A stretch of 64,000 nucleotides of DNA, from contig NZ_JAKGAS010000001.1 in NCBI RefSeq assembly GCF_021532655.1, positions 310,001 through 374,000 of the forward strand, read 5' to 3'. Below are positions 55,564 to 64,000 of this stretch, in pieces (position 1 is the stretch's first letter; each line of letters starts with the position of its first letter). Both the position numbers and the translations under genes were made by a program. Below the pieces are notes generated by a model. The model was not told the origin of the DNA and did not search any database. It was given only the letters and a program-made list of their open reading frames with translations. This stretch comes from Paraglaciecola algarum (GTDB lineage Bacteria; Pseudomonadota; Gammaproteobacteria; Enterobacterales; Alteromonadaceae).

Positions 55564-56090
55564 TAATAACCTGTAGTCAGTTGTTGATTTTGATAAGAGT
55601 TCGCTAACTGGCGAATAATTCGATTGGCAGCTTGTTGGCGCATTTCTTTTAGTACCAGATCTAATTCTCTAGATTTTGCTAAAACCGCTTCGGGGTCATC
55701 TTGATATTCACGGGTGATATCGAACTCTATGGGGATGGCATCTTTACCAGCAAATTGAATATAATAATTAATGGTATAAACCAATTCATATTCAGCCACT
55801 TGGCCAGTAGAGAATAAAGATAATAATCGTCTATCTAATTTATCAGACTGGATAAACACCTGAGCATCCAATTCTTGTGTATGGTTAGAATCAGTGAAGA
55901 CTTTTATTTTGTAGCCTTTTAACTGTTTGATTAAGGTTCGTTGCAGCGGAGCGTTTTGTAATGAGGACGACACTTGCAGATGTTGTAAACCTTGGGGCAA
56001 ACTGAAATCCCCCCGTAGTTTAAAACCACAACTTGCCATCATCAATGTGATGACAAGTATGCAGAGTGATTTCACTAGTGTTTTTTGCAC
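55563..56090 (-). CDS. lptE: LPS assembly lipoprotein LptE
   Basis: A 175-residue outer-membrane lipoprotein that plugs LptD for lipopolysaccharide export. The lipobox MMASCGFKLRG, then YEITREYQDDPEAVLAKSREL-type segments (DITREYQDDPEAVLAK) are those of LptE. It starts 1 nt after the leuS stop, an operon typical of gammaproteobacteria. Confidence 0.94.
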   Translation of the reverse strand: MQKTLVKSLCILVITLMMASCGFKLRGDFSLPQGLQHLQVSSSLQNAPLQRTLIKQLKGYKIKVFTDSNHTQELDAQVFIQSDKLDRRLLSLFSTGQVAEYELVYTINYYIQFAGKDAIPIEFDITREYQDDPEAVLAKSRELDLVLKEMRQQAANRIIRQLANSYQNQQLTTGY

Positions 56091-56091
56091 C

Positions 56092-58692
56092 TTAGTTGGC
56101 CACTATATTTAATAAGCGACCTGGCACATAAATCACCTTGCGGATAGTTTTGCCGTCAGTGTGTTGCTGAACATTGTTTTCGCTCAAGCCAAGTGCTTCA
56201 ACATGCTCTTTTGTCGCATCAGCAGCAACAGTTATTTTTGCTCTCACTTTACCATTCACTTGCACTATGATGAGTTTTTCATCTTCTACCATAGCATCGG
56301 CTTCAGCCACTGGCCAAGGAGCGGTTTCTACTTCATTGTTATGACCTAAGTCTTTCCACATTACGTGACAAATATGCGGCGCAATCGGCGTTAACAATAA
56401 CACTATGGTATTAATGCCTTCTCGTAATACGGCTAAGTCTTGGGCATCTTTAGTAGGAGCCTTTTGCAAATGGTTAAGTAGCTCCATAGTGGCCGCAATA
56501 GCTGTGTTAAATGTTTGACGACGGCCTATGTCATCACTAACTTTTTCAATAGTTTTGTGGATCACTCTGCGTAAGGATTTTTGCGAGCCAGATAAGGCGC
56601 TCTTATTCAATGGCGCGACTTCACCCGCTTCGATGTGCTCTTGCACCAAAGTCCAAAGGCGTTTAACAAACCTGTGTGCACCTTCAACACCAGAATCAAT
56701 CCACTCTAGAGTTTGTTCAGGTGGCGCAGCAAACATAGTAAACACACGTATGGTGTCAGCACCATAAATATCAATGACTTTTTGTGGGTCAATGCCGTTA
56801 TTTTTTGACTTAGACATCTTAGTCATGCCGCCATGGATCACTTCTTGGCCATCAGCAACTAGCACAGACTTTAAGATACGGCCTTTTTCGTCTTTTTCAC
56901 TTTCTACATCTGATGGTGAATACCATGTCTGTTTACCCGATTTATCTTCACGATAAAACGAATCGGCTAATACCATGCCTTGACATAAAAGACGTTTGTA
57001 CGGCTCGTCAGATTTAACTAAACCTTCATCACGTAATAATTTATGGAAAAAACGTGAATAAAGTAAATGTAAAATAGCGTGTTCGATACCACCTACGTAT
57101 TGATCAACTGGTAACCAATAATTAGCTTGTTCTGGATCTAACATGGCTTGGTTATTTTGTGCGCTACAGTAACGAGCGTAATACCAAGATGATTCCATGA
57201 AGGTATCAAATGTGTCGGTTTCTCTTAAGGCTGCTTGACCATTAAATTCGGTTTTTGCCCATTCTGGATCGGCTTTAATCGGCGAGATAACCCCATTCAT
57301 TTGCACGTCTTCAGGTAGCTCAACGGGGAGTTGCTCACTTGGCACTGGAACTGATTCACCATTTTCTAGATTTAGCATTGGGATAGGTGTTCCCCAATAG
57401 CGTTGGCGCGATACGCCCCAATCTCGTAAACGGTAGTTGACTTTTTTCTGGCCTTTACCCATTGATGTTAGCTTTTCAGCAATTGCATCAAACGCAGCAA
57501 AGAACGATAAACCGTCGTATTCACCAGAGTTAACTAATATGCCTTTTTCGGTATAAGCAGCTTGGGTTAAATCTACTTCAACTGCAGGGTCTTCTGACTC
57601 AACAACTTGTTTGATCTCTAAGCCGTACTTAGTAGCAAATTCCCAATCACGTTGATCATGACCAGGTACCGACATTACCGCACCTGAGCCGTAACCCATT
57701 AATACAAAGTTAGCTACCCAAACTGGTACCTTGTCGCCGGTTAATGGATGAATAGCGTAATAGCCAGTGGCGCAACCTTTCTTTTCCATTGTTGCCAGCT
57801 CTGCTTCAGCTACCTTGGTATTTTTGCACTCTTCGACAAATTCTGCGAGCTCAGAGTTAGATTTGGCGGCTTCTAAGGCAATAGGGTGCTGAGCGGCAAC
57901 GGCAACATAAGTCACACCTAATAAAGTGTCAGGACGAGTGGTATAAACATCAAAGTCTTTTTGACCAGCAACTATTTGTTCTAGATCAAAGGTAATTTCT
58001 ACACCTTCTGAACGGCCAATCCAGTTTTTTTGCATGGCGCGTACTTGTTCTGGCCATTCTTCAAGTTGTTCTAAATCAGTAACAAGTTCTTCAGCGTAAT
58101 CGGTAATTTTGATAAACCATTGAGGAATTTCTTTTTGTTCTACCAATGCGCCTGAACGCCAACCTCTGCCGTCAATGACTTGTTCGTTAGCTAACACTGT
58201 GTGATCTACTGGATCCCAGTTAACTGTGGCATTTTTTTTGTACACTAAGCCTTTTTCGTAAAGACGTGTGAAAAACCATTGCTCCCAGCGGTAATATTCC
58301 TTTTTACAAGTGGCAACTTCACGATCCCAATCATAACCAAAACCTAAAGTTTTTAACTGGTTTTTCATGTAATCAATATTGGAATAAGTCCAGTTGGCAG
58401 GTGCAGTGTTGTTGTTAATGGCTGCGTTTTCAGCAGGTAACCCAAAAGCATCCCAACCCATAGGTTGTAAAACGTTTTTACCTAACATACGTTGATAGCG
58501 GCTAATTACATCACCTATGGTGTAATTGCGCACATGTCCCATATGCAATCGCCCACTTGGATAGGGAAACATAGATAAACAATAGAACTTCTCTTTATCT
58601 GCTTGTTCAGTTGCTTTAAAAGTTTGTTGAGTTTCCCAATGAGCTTGAACCTCTTTTTCGATTTGTTGAGGTTGGTATTGTTTTTCGGCCAT
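56092..58692 (-). CDS. leuS: Leucyl-tRNA synthetase
   Basis: A class Ia synthetase of 866 residues that charges tRNA-Leu. The HIGH-type motif is [14 protein letters not shown], the editing domain has [13 protein letters not shown], and the KMSKS motif is in KMSKSKNNG. The ATG at 58692 ([16 protein letters not shown]) is preferred, as this is where family members start; the TTG at 58719 would add nine residues. It leads the long minus-strand operon to lipA. Confidence 0.97.
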   Translation of the reverse strand: MAEKQYQPQQIEKEVQAHWETQQTFKATEQADKEKFYCLSMFPYPSGRLHMGHVRNYTIGDVISRYQRMLGKNVLQPMGWDAFGLPAENAAINNNTAPANWTYSNIDYMKNQLKTLGFGYDWDREVATCKKEYYRWEQWFFTRLYEKGLVYKKNATVNWDPVDHTVLANEQVIDGRGWRSGALVEQKEIPQWFIKITDYAEELVTDLEQLEEWPEQVRAMQKNWIGRSEGVEITFDLEQIVAGQKDFDVYTTRPDTLLGVTYVAVAAQHPIALEAAKSNSELAEFVEECKNTKVAEAELATMEKKGCATGYYAIHPLTGDKVPVWVANFVLMGYGSGAVMSVPGHDQRDWEFATKYGLEIKQVVESEDPAVEVDLTQAAYTEKGILVNSGEYDGLSFFAAFDAIAEKLTSMGKGQKKVNYRLRDWGVSRQRYWGTPIPMLNLENGESVPVPSEQLPVELPEDVQMNGVISPIKADPEWAKTEFNGQAALRETDTFDTFMESSWYYARYCSAQNNQAMLDPEQANYWLPVDQYVGGIEHAILHLLYSRFFHKLLRDEGLVKSDEPYKRLLCQGMVLADSFYREDKSGKQTWYSPSDVESEKDEKGRILKSVLVADGQEVIHGGMTKMSKSKNNGIDPQKVIDIYGADTIRVFTMFAAPPEQTLEWIDSGVEGAHRFVKRLWTLVQEHIEAGEVAPLNKSALSGSQKSLRRVIHKTIEKVSDDIGRRQTFNTAIAATMELLNHLQKAPTKDAQDLAVLREGINTIVLLLTPIAPHICHVMWKDLGHNNEVETAPWPVAEADAMVEDEKLIIVQVNGKVRAKITVAADATKEHVEALGLSENNVQQHTDGKTIRKVIYVPGRLLNIVAN

Positions 58693-58964
58693 TAAAAAAG
58701 GTTTCCGTGACGTGGTCAAACAGGTCGCAAGACACTGAATATTTATATAAAAATTAGCTCGTTAGAATACCTTAGGCTATGACTTTCAAACAATAGCAAA
58801 TGTGGTATTTCTGGCCCATATTCAAAAGTTTTTTGTTATCACTAATAATTTTGTTCTGCTTTGCTGGAAAATTAGTCGATCGGCTCGCTTACAGCACTAT
58901 CTGTTTGACAGTATCTAGATTTAAGGTTTCACTGTATTTATCAGCCTAAATTCGATTATTCCTT

Positions 58965-61352
58965 ATGCACAGCAAATATGCGTTACACCTGCAACAACTT
59001 ACAGCCAAACCTAGTAGAAGGTCGATAAATCATGCGTTAAAAGATGATGCTGCATTAGATGCGACTTTTATTGGCCAAGATCGTGCTCGTGATGCTTTGG
59101 CATTTGGATTAGGCATCAAGGCTAAAGGATATAACTTGTATGTTATGGGTGAACAAGCCACTGGGCGTTTTACCTTAGTGCATGAATTTATTGATAAATA
59201 TGTAAATAAAACCGTTACGCCAGACGACTGGTGTTACATCAATAATTTTGATGACGAGCGTGAACCATACTCTTTACGATTATTGGCTGGCGAGAGTAAA
59301 AAATTATCTAAAGATCTCGGGTTATTAATTGATGAGTTATTGGATACTTTTCCTGCCGCATTTGATAATCCAGGTTATCAACGTAAAAAAGCGGCTATCA
59401 CCCGAGAGTTTGACCAAAAATATGATCAAGCCATCGAGAATGTTGAACTTCAGGCGCAAAGAAATAATGTGGCCTTGTATGAAGATGGTGGCACCATTTC
59501 GTTTTCGCCCATAGTGGATGGAAAAACCATTAATGACGAAGAGTTTGCCCAATTCCCTGAAGATAAACGTCAAGAATATTATTTAATTATTGATCAACTG
59601 GAAAATGTGTTGAGCGAAGCCTTAATTGAATTACCCACGTGGAAACGAGCTACCGCCGAAAAATTAAGAAAACTTAAACGAGACACAGCAGAGCAGGGCA
59701 TTAAACCTTTATTAAAAGATTTAGAGCATGAATATTCGGCAGATTTGGCCATATTGAAATTTTTTCGCCAACTTAAGCCTCATCTGATCGAAACCGTTGT
59801 AGAAATCTTAGCCGAAGATAAAAAAGACAATAAAGAAGATGAGTATGACAAACGCTCGATATTAGAAGAGCAATATTTGCCTAATATTTTAGTGTCACAT
59901 GCTGTTAATAGTGGGTCACCCGTAGTATATGAGCCCAATCCAAGTCATCAAAATTTGTTTGGCCGAGTGGAATATACCAATATTCAAGGGTCTGTTTTTA
60001 CTAATTATCGAATGATTAGACCTGGCGCTGTGCATAAAGCAAATGGTGGGTATTTACTGCTGGACATGGACAAGGTGATTGAACAGCCATACGTATGGGA
60101 AACCTTAAAATTGGTACTCAAATTTGGCACCTTAAAAATGGATTTACCGCAACATGATGTGGGTATGGTGAACTCTATTACGCTCAATCCACAACAAATT
60201 CCTATAGACGTAAAAGTAGTCTTGTTAGGCTCTAGAGATTTGTATTACACCTTACAAGATTATGACGATGAGTTTTACGAGTTATTTAGAGTGTTAGTGG
60301 ATTTTGATCATGAAATTCCCCTAGATAAAAAAACCTTATTTGATTTTGTTGGTCGCGTCAGAAGTCAGGTTAAACGTTTAGGTTTACACAGTATTTCAGC
60401 CAAAGCCATGTACCGCTTGGTTGAACACAGTTTACGATTAGCTGAGCATCAACAAAGGTTGTCGGCAAGATTTGCCGACGTCATTGAGCTGTTAAACGAA
60501 GCGGATTACTTTTGTAAAATGCAGCAAAAAGTGGAACTAGACGTAGGTCATATCGAAAGTGCTTTAGAGTCTAAAACTCATAGAACTGGCCGTGTTAGCG
60601 AAGCCGTATTAGATGATATCAAACAAGGGCAAATTCTGATTGCTACAGAAGGTGTCGATATTGGCAAGGTTAACGGGCTCACAGTTTTAGAAGTGGGCGA
60701 TTGTATGTTTGGCACTCCTGCTCGTATTACCTCTACGGTTTATGCCGGCGCTAATGGAGTAGTAGATATCGAGCGAGAAGTAGAACTAGGCCAGCCGATC
60801 CACTCTAAAGGAGTCATGTTATTAACCGGCTATTTAGGCTACAAATACGCCCAATTATTTCCACTGACGTTATCAGCCAATATTGCCATTGAACAATCTT
60901 ATGGGCACATAGACGGTGATAGTGCTTCACTCGCAGAGTTAATTGCGCTTATTTCTGCTCTGACTAGATTACCGGCCAGACAAGATCTAGCCATTACAGG
61001 CTCTATTAACCAATATGGTCAAGTTCAGTCGGTGGGTGGGGTAAATGAAAAAATTGAAGGTTTCTTCAAACTTTGTCAACACAGGGGATTAACCGGAACA
61101 CAAGGGGTGATAATTCCAAAATCAAACCAAGTAAATTTGATGTTAGACAAAGAAGTGTTAGCCGCCGTTAAAGCTGGCAAGTTTCATATTTGTGTAGTTG
61201 AAACGGTTGATCAAGCTTTAGAGTTGTTAATGGATAGAGATGTGGGTGAAATGAATAGTAAAGGGCGTTACCCAAAAAATTCGATTAACTATATCGCTGT
61301 GACTAGCTTATTAAATATTGCCAATATTGTGGCTGGAGCGGACGACGAATAG
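58965..61352 (+). CDS. Lon-like ATP-dependent protease (AAA_32/LonB-type)
   Basis: A 795-residue protein with an N-terminal AAA-like ATPase and a C-terminal Lon-type serine protease. The P-loop is GEQATGRFTLV, with Arg in place of the usual Lys, a known feature of this group. Middle: KANGGYLLLDMDK and VVLLGSRDLY (Walker B and sensor). The proteolytic Ser lies in DGDSASLAEL and its Lys in GGVNEKIEGFF. It is likely to degrade regulatory or damaged proteins; substrates are unknown. It has its own promoter, divergent from leuS. Confidence 0.9.
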   Translation: MHSKYALHLQQLTAKPSRRSINHALKDDAALDATFIGQDRARDALAFGLGIKAKGYNLYVMGEQATGRFTLVHEFIDKYVNKTVTPDDWCYINNFDDEREPYSLRLLAGESKKLSKDLGLLIDELLDTFPAAFDNPGYQRKKAAITREFDQKYDQAIENVELQAQRNNVALYEDGGTISFSPIVDGKTINDEEFAQFPEDKRQEYYLIIDQLENVLSEALIELPTWKRATAEKLRKLKRDTAEQGIKPLLKDLEHEYSADLAILKFFRQLKPHLIETVVEILAEDKKDNKEDEYDKRSILEEQYLPNILVSHAVNSGSPVVYEPNPSHQNLFGRVEYTNIQGSVFTNYRMIRPGAVHKANGGYLLLDMDKVIEQPYVWETLKLVLKFGTLKMDLPQHDVGMVNSITLNPQQIPIDVKVVLLGSRDLYYTLQDYDDEFYELFRVLVDFDHEIPLDKKTLFDFVGRVRSQVKRLGLHSISAKAMYRLVEHSLRLAEHQQRLSARFADVIELLNEADYFCKMQQKVELDVGHIESALESKTHRTGRVSEAVLDDIKQGQILIATEGVDIGKVNGLTVLEVGDCMFGTPARITSTVYAGANGVVDIEREVELGQPIHSKGVMLLTGYLGYKYAQLFPLTLSANIAIEQSYGHIDGDSASLAELIALISALTRLPARQDLAITGSINQYGQVQSVGGVNEKIEGFFKLCQHRGLTGTQGVIIPKSNQVNLMLDKEVLAAVKAGKFHICVVETVDQALELLMDRDVGEMNSKGRYPKNSINYIAVTSLLNIANIVAGADDE

Positions 61353-61416
61353 CGGATGACGAATACACACGTTATCTGTATCATGCTGAAAAATTTTATT
61401 AATTAAGAAAAATATT

Positions 61417-61908
61417 ATGCAAATTTCAAAAGGCACAGTGGTGCAGTTTCATTACAAAATTAGTGATCTTGAAGGTCAAGAACTAGAGTCAAACTTTGGT
61501 CATGAGGCTGTCGCCTACTTGCACGGATATAACAATATGATGCCGGGTATCGAAAAGTCATTAGAGTCTATGGCTAAAGGCAACGAGATAGAGGTTGAGC
61601 TTGAAGCAGCAGAAACTTATGGTGAAATTCAGCCAAATAGCGAACAAAGAGTGTCGGTTAAACACCTAGCCAGTGCTGATAAAAAAGTGAAGTGGAAAGC
61701 GGGAATGACGGCCGTGGTTAATACTGAACAAGGGCAACGAGAAGTTACCATAATAAAGGTCGGTAAGTTTATGGCTACTATTGACACCAATCACCCTTTG
61801 GCAGGCAAAACATTAAAGTTCGAACTAAAAGTTGAAGACGTAAGAGCTGCAACTGATGAAGAAATTGAACACGGACATGCCCATGGAGTGGGTGGCCATC
61901 ATCACTAA
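61417..61908 (+). CDS. slyD: FKBP-type peptidyl-prolyl isomerase SlyD
   Basis: A 163-residue FKBP with an IF insert domain, acting as prolyl isomerase, chaperone and metal (nickel) carrier. FHYKISDLEGQELESN, PGIEKSLESMAKG, and AETYGEIQPNSEQRVSV are typical. The C-terminus GHAHGVGGHHH is the metal-binding tail, shorter than in E. coli. It lies 64 nt after the Lon-like gene and ends at a terminator. Confidence 0.94.
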   Translation: MQISKGTVVQFHYKISDLEGQELESNFGHEAVAYLHGYNNMMPGIEKSLESMAKGNEIEVELEAAETYGEIQPNSEQRVSVKHLASADKKVKWKAGMTAVVNTEQGQREVTIIKVGKFMATIDTNHPLAGKTLKFELKVEDVRAATDEEIEHGHAHGVGGHHH

Positions 61909-61914
61909 AAAAGC

Positions 61915-61950
61915 AGCCAGCCGGATGTTTTACGGACTGGCTCATTTTTT
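61915..61950 (+). terminator. Terminator between convergent slyD and yhbY
   Basis: AGCCAG/CTGGCT stem with extra partial pairing in an internal CCGG/CGGA part, followed by a T-run. Confidence 0.8.
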
Positions 61951-61966
61951 ACCTGCTGTAAATATA

Positions 61967-62263
61967 TTAGCGTCTAGGTAACTCTATTTTTTTCTCATCA
62001 CTTGGTTTAAAAAGTATTAATGTATGACCAATACTTTGAATTTTAGTGGCTTGAGTTTCTCTGACAATTGCATCCATGATCAAAGATTTTTCTTCTTTGT
62101 CATCAGTAGGTATTTTAACTTTTATTAATTCATGAAAATTAATAGCAGATTCGATTTCGGCTAATACGCCCTCAGTTAAACCGTTGCCGCCTAATTGAAC
62201 GACTGGTTTTAAAGAGTGGGCTAAGCCTTTAAGATGTTGCTTTTGTTTATTTGATAAGGTCAT
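61967..62263 (-). CDS. yhbY: Ribosome assembly RNA-binding protein YhbY
   Basis: A CRM-domain protein of 98 residues that binds pre-50S particles. LSNKQKQHLKGLAHSLKPVVQLGGNGLTEGVL with the GxxG loop (GGNG) is typical. In relatives it is divergent from rlmE-ftsH; here ftsH is next and rlmE is missing. Confidence 0.95.
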   Translation of the reverse strand: MTLSNKQKQHLKGLAHSLKPVVQLGGNGLTEGVLAEIESAINFHELIKVKIPTDDKEEKSLIMDAIVRETQATKIQSIGHTLILFKPSDEKKIELPRR

Positions 62264-62754
62264 TGTGTAATTATTCTTACAATTTATTTAATTTAATATG
62301 GTTGAAAACCGCTATTCTACCGCCATCTAACTGTTATTCATACTTTCATTGTTGTGCAATGAATCTAAATGAATAATTTGCAATTAGATAAATACGCTGA
62401 AAATAGCATAATTCAGAAATTATAGTTGGATTGTAATGGCAAATTGGATTGCGCTTATAGTTTTTAAAGTAAAGATATTTAAAAAATTGTTTGAACAAAA
62501 TTTGTAGTAAAGACGTACATAACATAAGTACGGTTACAAGGAAATGAACAAAAAATGGGTTATGTTGGTCCTGCTTGAAAAATATGCAAAGTAGATTGGA
62601 CAGGGGGCTTAGCATAATCAATACCAAGGAATTGATACTTTTATCTAGTAGCGACGGGATATAAATTATAGTAGTCTGGCTTTAATGAACAAAGAAGCGC
62701 AAGACGCAATTTTAAGAGTCTATAGACTCCTAGTAACAACAGAGGTTTAACAAC
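62264..62754. other. Gap where rlmE is normally found
   Basis: About 490 bases with no convincing gene. Reading frames in it are short and AT-rich. A stretch near its right end resembles the tail of rlmE and is annotated separately. It must contain the yhbY and ftsH promoters. Confidence 0.6.
62641..62673 (+). pseudogene. rlmE: Possible 3' remnant of rlmE
   Basis: The codons before TAG 62671 read FYLVATGYKL, very like the RlmE C-terminus EVYIVATG-K-L. It is 81 nt before ftsH, just where rlmE would end. Residues upstream of it do not match RlmE, and no other part of the gene is visible. With only ten residues the call is tentative. RlmE is the 23S rRNA Um2552 methyltransferase. Confidence 0.35.
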
Positions 62755-64000
62755 TTGAGCGACATGGCAAAAAATTTAATCTTATGGCTAGTAATAGCTG
62801 TTGTATTGATGTCAGTTTTCCAAAATTTTTCTGGTGGTGACTCTAATCAAGACAATATGAGTTACAGTGTATTTTTGAAAAATGTTGATAATGGCATGGT
62901 AAGCAGTGCCAATTTTGACAAAGAAGGTGTCATTGTTGGTTCAATGCGAAACGGTGAAAAGTTTACTACCGTAGTACCATATCTTGACATGAAGCTAATG
63001 GATCAATTAATTGAACAGGGTGTGGATACTTCAGGTGTACAGCCGGAAGAGTCTTCATTACTTACTTCAATCTTTATTTCTTGGTTCCCCATGTTGTTAC
63101 TTATTGGTGTATGGATATTCTTCATGCGTCAAATGCAAGGCGGTGGCGGTAAAGGCGCTATGTCCTTTGGTAAAAGTAAAGCTCGTTTGTTAGGCGAAGA
63201 CCAAATCAAAACTACGTTTTCTGATGTGGCGGGTTGTGACGAAGCCAAAGAAGATGTAACCGAATTAGTTGATTTTTTACGTGACCCAAGCAAATTCCAA
63301 AAACTAGGCGGCAAAATACCTAAAGGTGTGTTGATGGTTGGGCCTCCTGGTACAGGTAAAACCTTGTTAGCTAAAGCGATTGCAGGCGAAGCTAAAGTGC
63401 CCTTCTTTAGTATTTCAGGCTCTGATTTTGTAGAAATGTTTGTAGGTGTGGGTGCATCTCGAGTTAGAGATATGTTCGACCAAGCTAAAAAGTCGGCACC
63501 TTGTATTATCTTTATTGATGAAATTGATGCGGTAGGCCGTAAACGTGGCGCAGGCCATGGTGGTGGACACGATGAACGTGAGCAAACATTAAACCAAATG
63601 TTGGTTGAAATGGATGGATTTGAAGGTCATGAAGGTATAATCGTAATTGCTGCGACTAACCGTCCTGACGTGTTAGACCCAGCCTTGTTACGTCCTGGTC
63701 GTTTTGACCGTCAAGTGATGGTGGGTTTACCGGATATTCGTGGTCGTGAACAAATCCTTAAAGTACATATGCGTAAAGTACCTTTAGGCGACAACGTAGA
63801 AGCCTCTTTGATCGCTCGTGGTACACCTGGATTTTCAGGTGCTGATCTAGCTAACTTAGTCAACGAAGCTGCATTATTTGCTGCGCGTAATGATAAACGT
63901 GTGGTGAGTATGGATGAGTTTGATAAAGCCAAAGACAAGATCATGATGGGCTCCGAGCGTAAAACCATGGTGATGTCAGAGGAAGAAAAAACCAATACGG
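62755..64000 (+). CDS. ftsH: ATP-dependent zinc metalloprotease FtsH, N-terminal part (runs off the right edge)
   Basis: A membrane-bound AAA protease that degrades membrane and short-lived soluble proteins. [21 protein letters not shown] is the first helix and [21 protein letters not shown] the second; periplasmic loop between them. Walker A GPPGTGKT, Walker [15 protein letters not shown] in [17 protein letters not shown]. The HEXXH zinc site is past the edge. TTG 62755 (MSDMAKN) is chosen since AGAGG lies 9 nt upstream; an ATG at 62764 (MAKN) is too far from it. Confidence 0.96.
   Translation, partial: MSDMAKNLILWLVIAVVLMSVFQNFSGGDSNQDNMSYSVFLKNVDNGMVSSANFDKEGVIVGSMRNGEKFTTVVPYLDMKLMDQLIEQGVDTSGVQPEESSLLTSIFISWFPMLLLIGVWIFFMRQMQGGGGKGAMSFGKSKARLLGEDQIKTTFSDVAGCDEAKEDVTELVDFLRDPSKFQKLGGKIPKGVLMVGPPGTGKTLLAKAIAGEAKVPFFSISGSDFVEMFVGVGASRVRDMFDQAKKSAPCIIFIDEIDAVGRKRGAGHGGGHDEREQTLNQMLVEMDGFEGHEGIIVIAATNRPDVLDPALLRPGRFDRQVMVGLPDIRGREQILKVHMRKVPLGDNVEASLIARGTPGFSGADLANLVNEAALFAARNDKRVVSMDEFDKAKDKIMMGSERKTMVMSEEEKTNT

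Noticed and set aside
58965..61352. Degenerate Walker A (GRF in place of GKT) as loss of ATPase in the Lon-like protein
   Set aside because: Arg at this place is usual in this Lon-like group, so it is not specific to this protein.
62346..62627. Minus-strand frame of 93 codons between yhbY and ftsH
   Set aside because: AT-rich, low-complexity hydrophobic composition, no ribosome site, and it occupies a region best explained as promoter and a decayed rlmE locus.
1..64000. CRISPR arrays, rRNA and tRNA genes
   Set aside because: No regular repeat-spacer series and no conserved rRNA or tRNA sequences were seen in any spacer.

Overview
The window reads as the chromosome of a low-GC marine gammaproteobacterium of the Alteromonadales, most likely in or near Glaciecola/Paraglaciecola. 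The reasons are housekeeping synteny and proteins of the gamma type (the leuS to lipA block, yhbY/ftsH, dapE/yffB, tcdA, ybjQ, yfeZ), large TonB-dependent receptors (TBDRs) paired with tryptophan-halogenase-like flavoproteins, and a four-gene sugar-acid operon that fits catabolism of a red-algal sugar. This is inference from protein recognition only; no 16S or tRNA gene is present. No CRISPR array, rRNA, tRNA or complete IS element was seen.

Region 1 (1-14 kb) is an accessory nutrient-uptake/halogenase island. It holds a partial TBDR, AstE, YbjQ, a TBDR 3' remnant fused head to head with a 5'-truncated halogenase, two intact halogenases, a JmjC/cupin oxygenase and a second full TBDR. A degenerate inverted-repeat motif recurs upstream of both intact TBDRs and in the halogenase/JmjC divergent region, suggesting shared control. 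A decayed gene of a family (DUF6445-like) that I associate with such islands lies at 27.5 kb.

Region 2 (14-23 kb) holds the yffB-dapE-M15 peptidase-DUF2897 operon with overlapping genes, an EIIA-Glc-like protein that has lost both phospho-histidines, a patatin-like phospholipase, and an operon of an enolase-superfamily enzyme, a Zn dehydrogenase, an SDR and an aldehyde dehydrogenase. That set matches the steps of 3,6-anhydro-L-galactose breakdown (oxidation, cycloisomerisation, 5-oxidation, 5-reduction to KDG).

Region 3 (23-31 kb) is mixed. It has a gene-poor 1.6 kb stretch with an interspersed repeat and a decayed ccdAB toxin-antitoxin pair, then a PepSY-type membrane protein, asnS, a DUF6445-like pseudogene, a MocR regulator divergent from a GNAT acetyltransferase, and small uncharacterised proteins.

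Region 4 (31-44 kb) has a cysteine synthase divergent from a DecR-like Lrp regulator, followed by an NhaC-family transporter and a lipoprotein gamma-glutamyltransferase: a plausible cysteine/glutathione module. Next come a TPR protein with a degenerate GGDEF domain, DUF2919, tcdA, and the GDP-mannose precursor genes manC and manB.

Region 5 (44-64 kb) is conserved housekeeping on the minus strand, from leuS through lptE, holA, nadD, rsfS, rlmH, mrdA, rodA, mltB, rlpA, dacA, ybeD and lipB to lipA. A MITE-like element sits between rlpA and dacA. On the right lie a Lon-like protease, slyD, yhbY and the start of ftsH. The rlmE gene normally found between yhbY and ftsH is absent, and only a possible tail of it remains.
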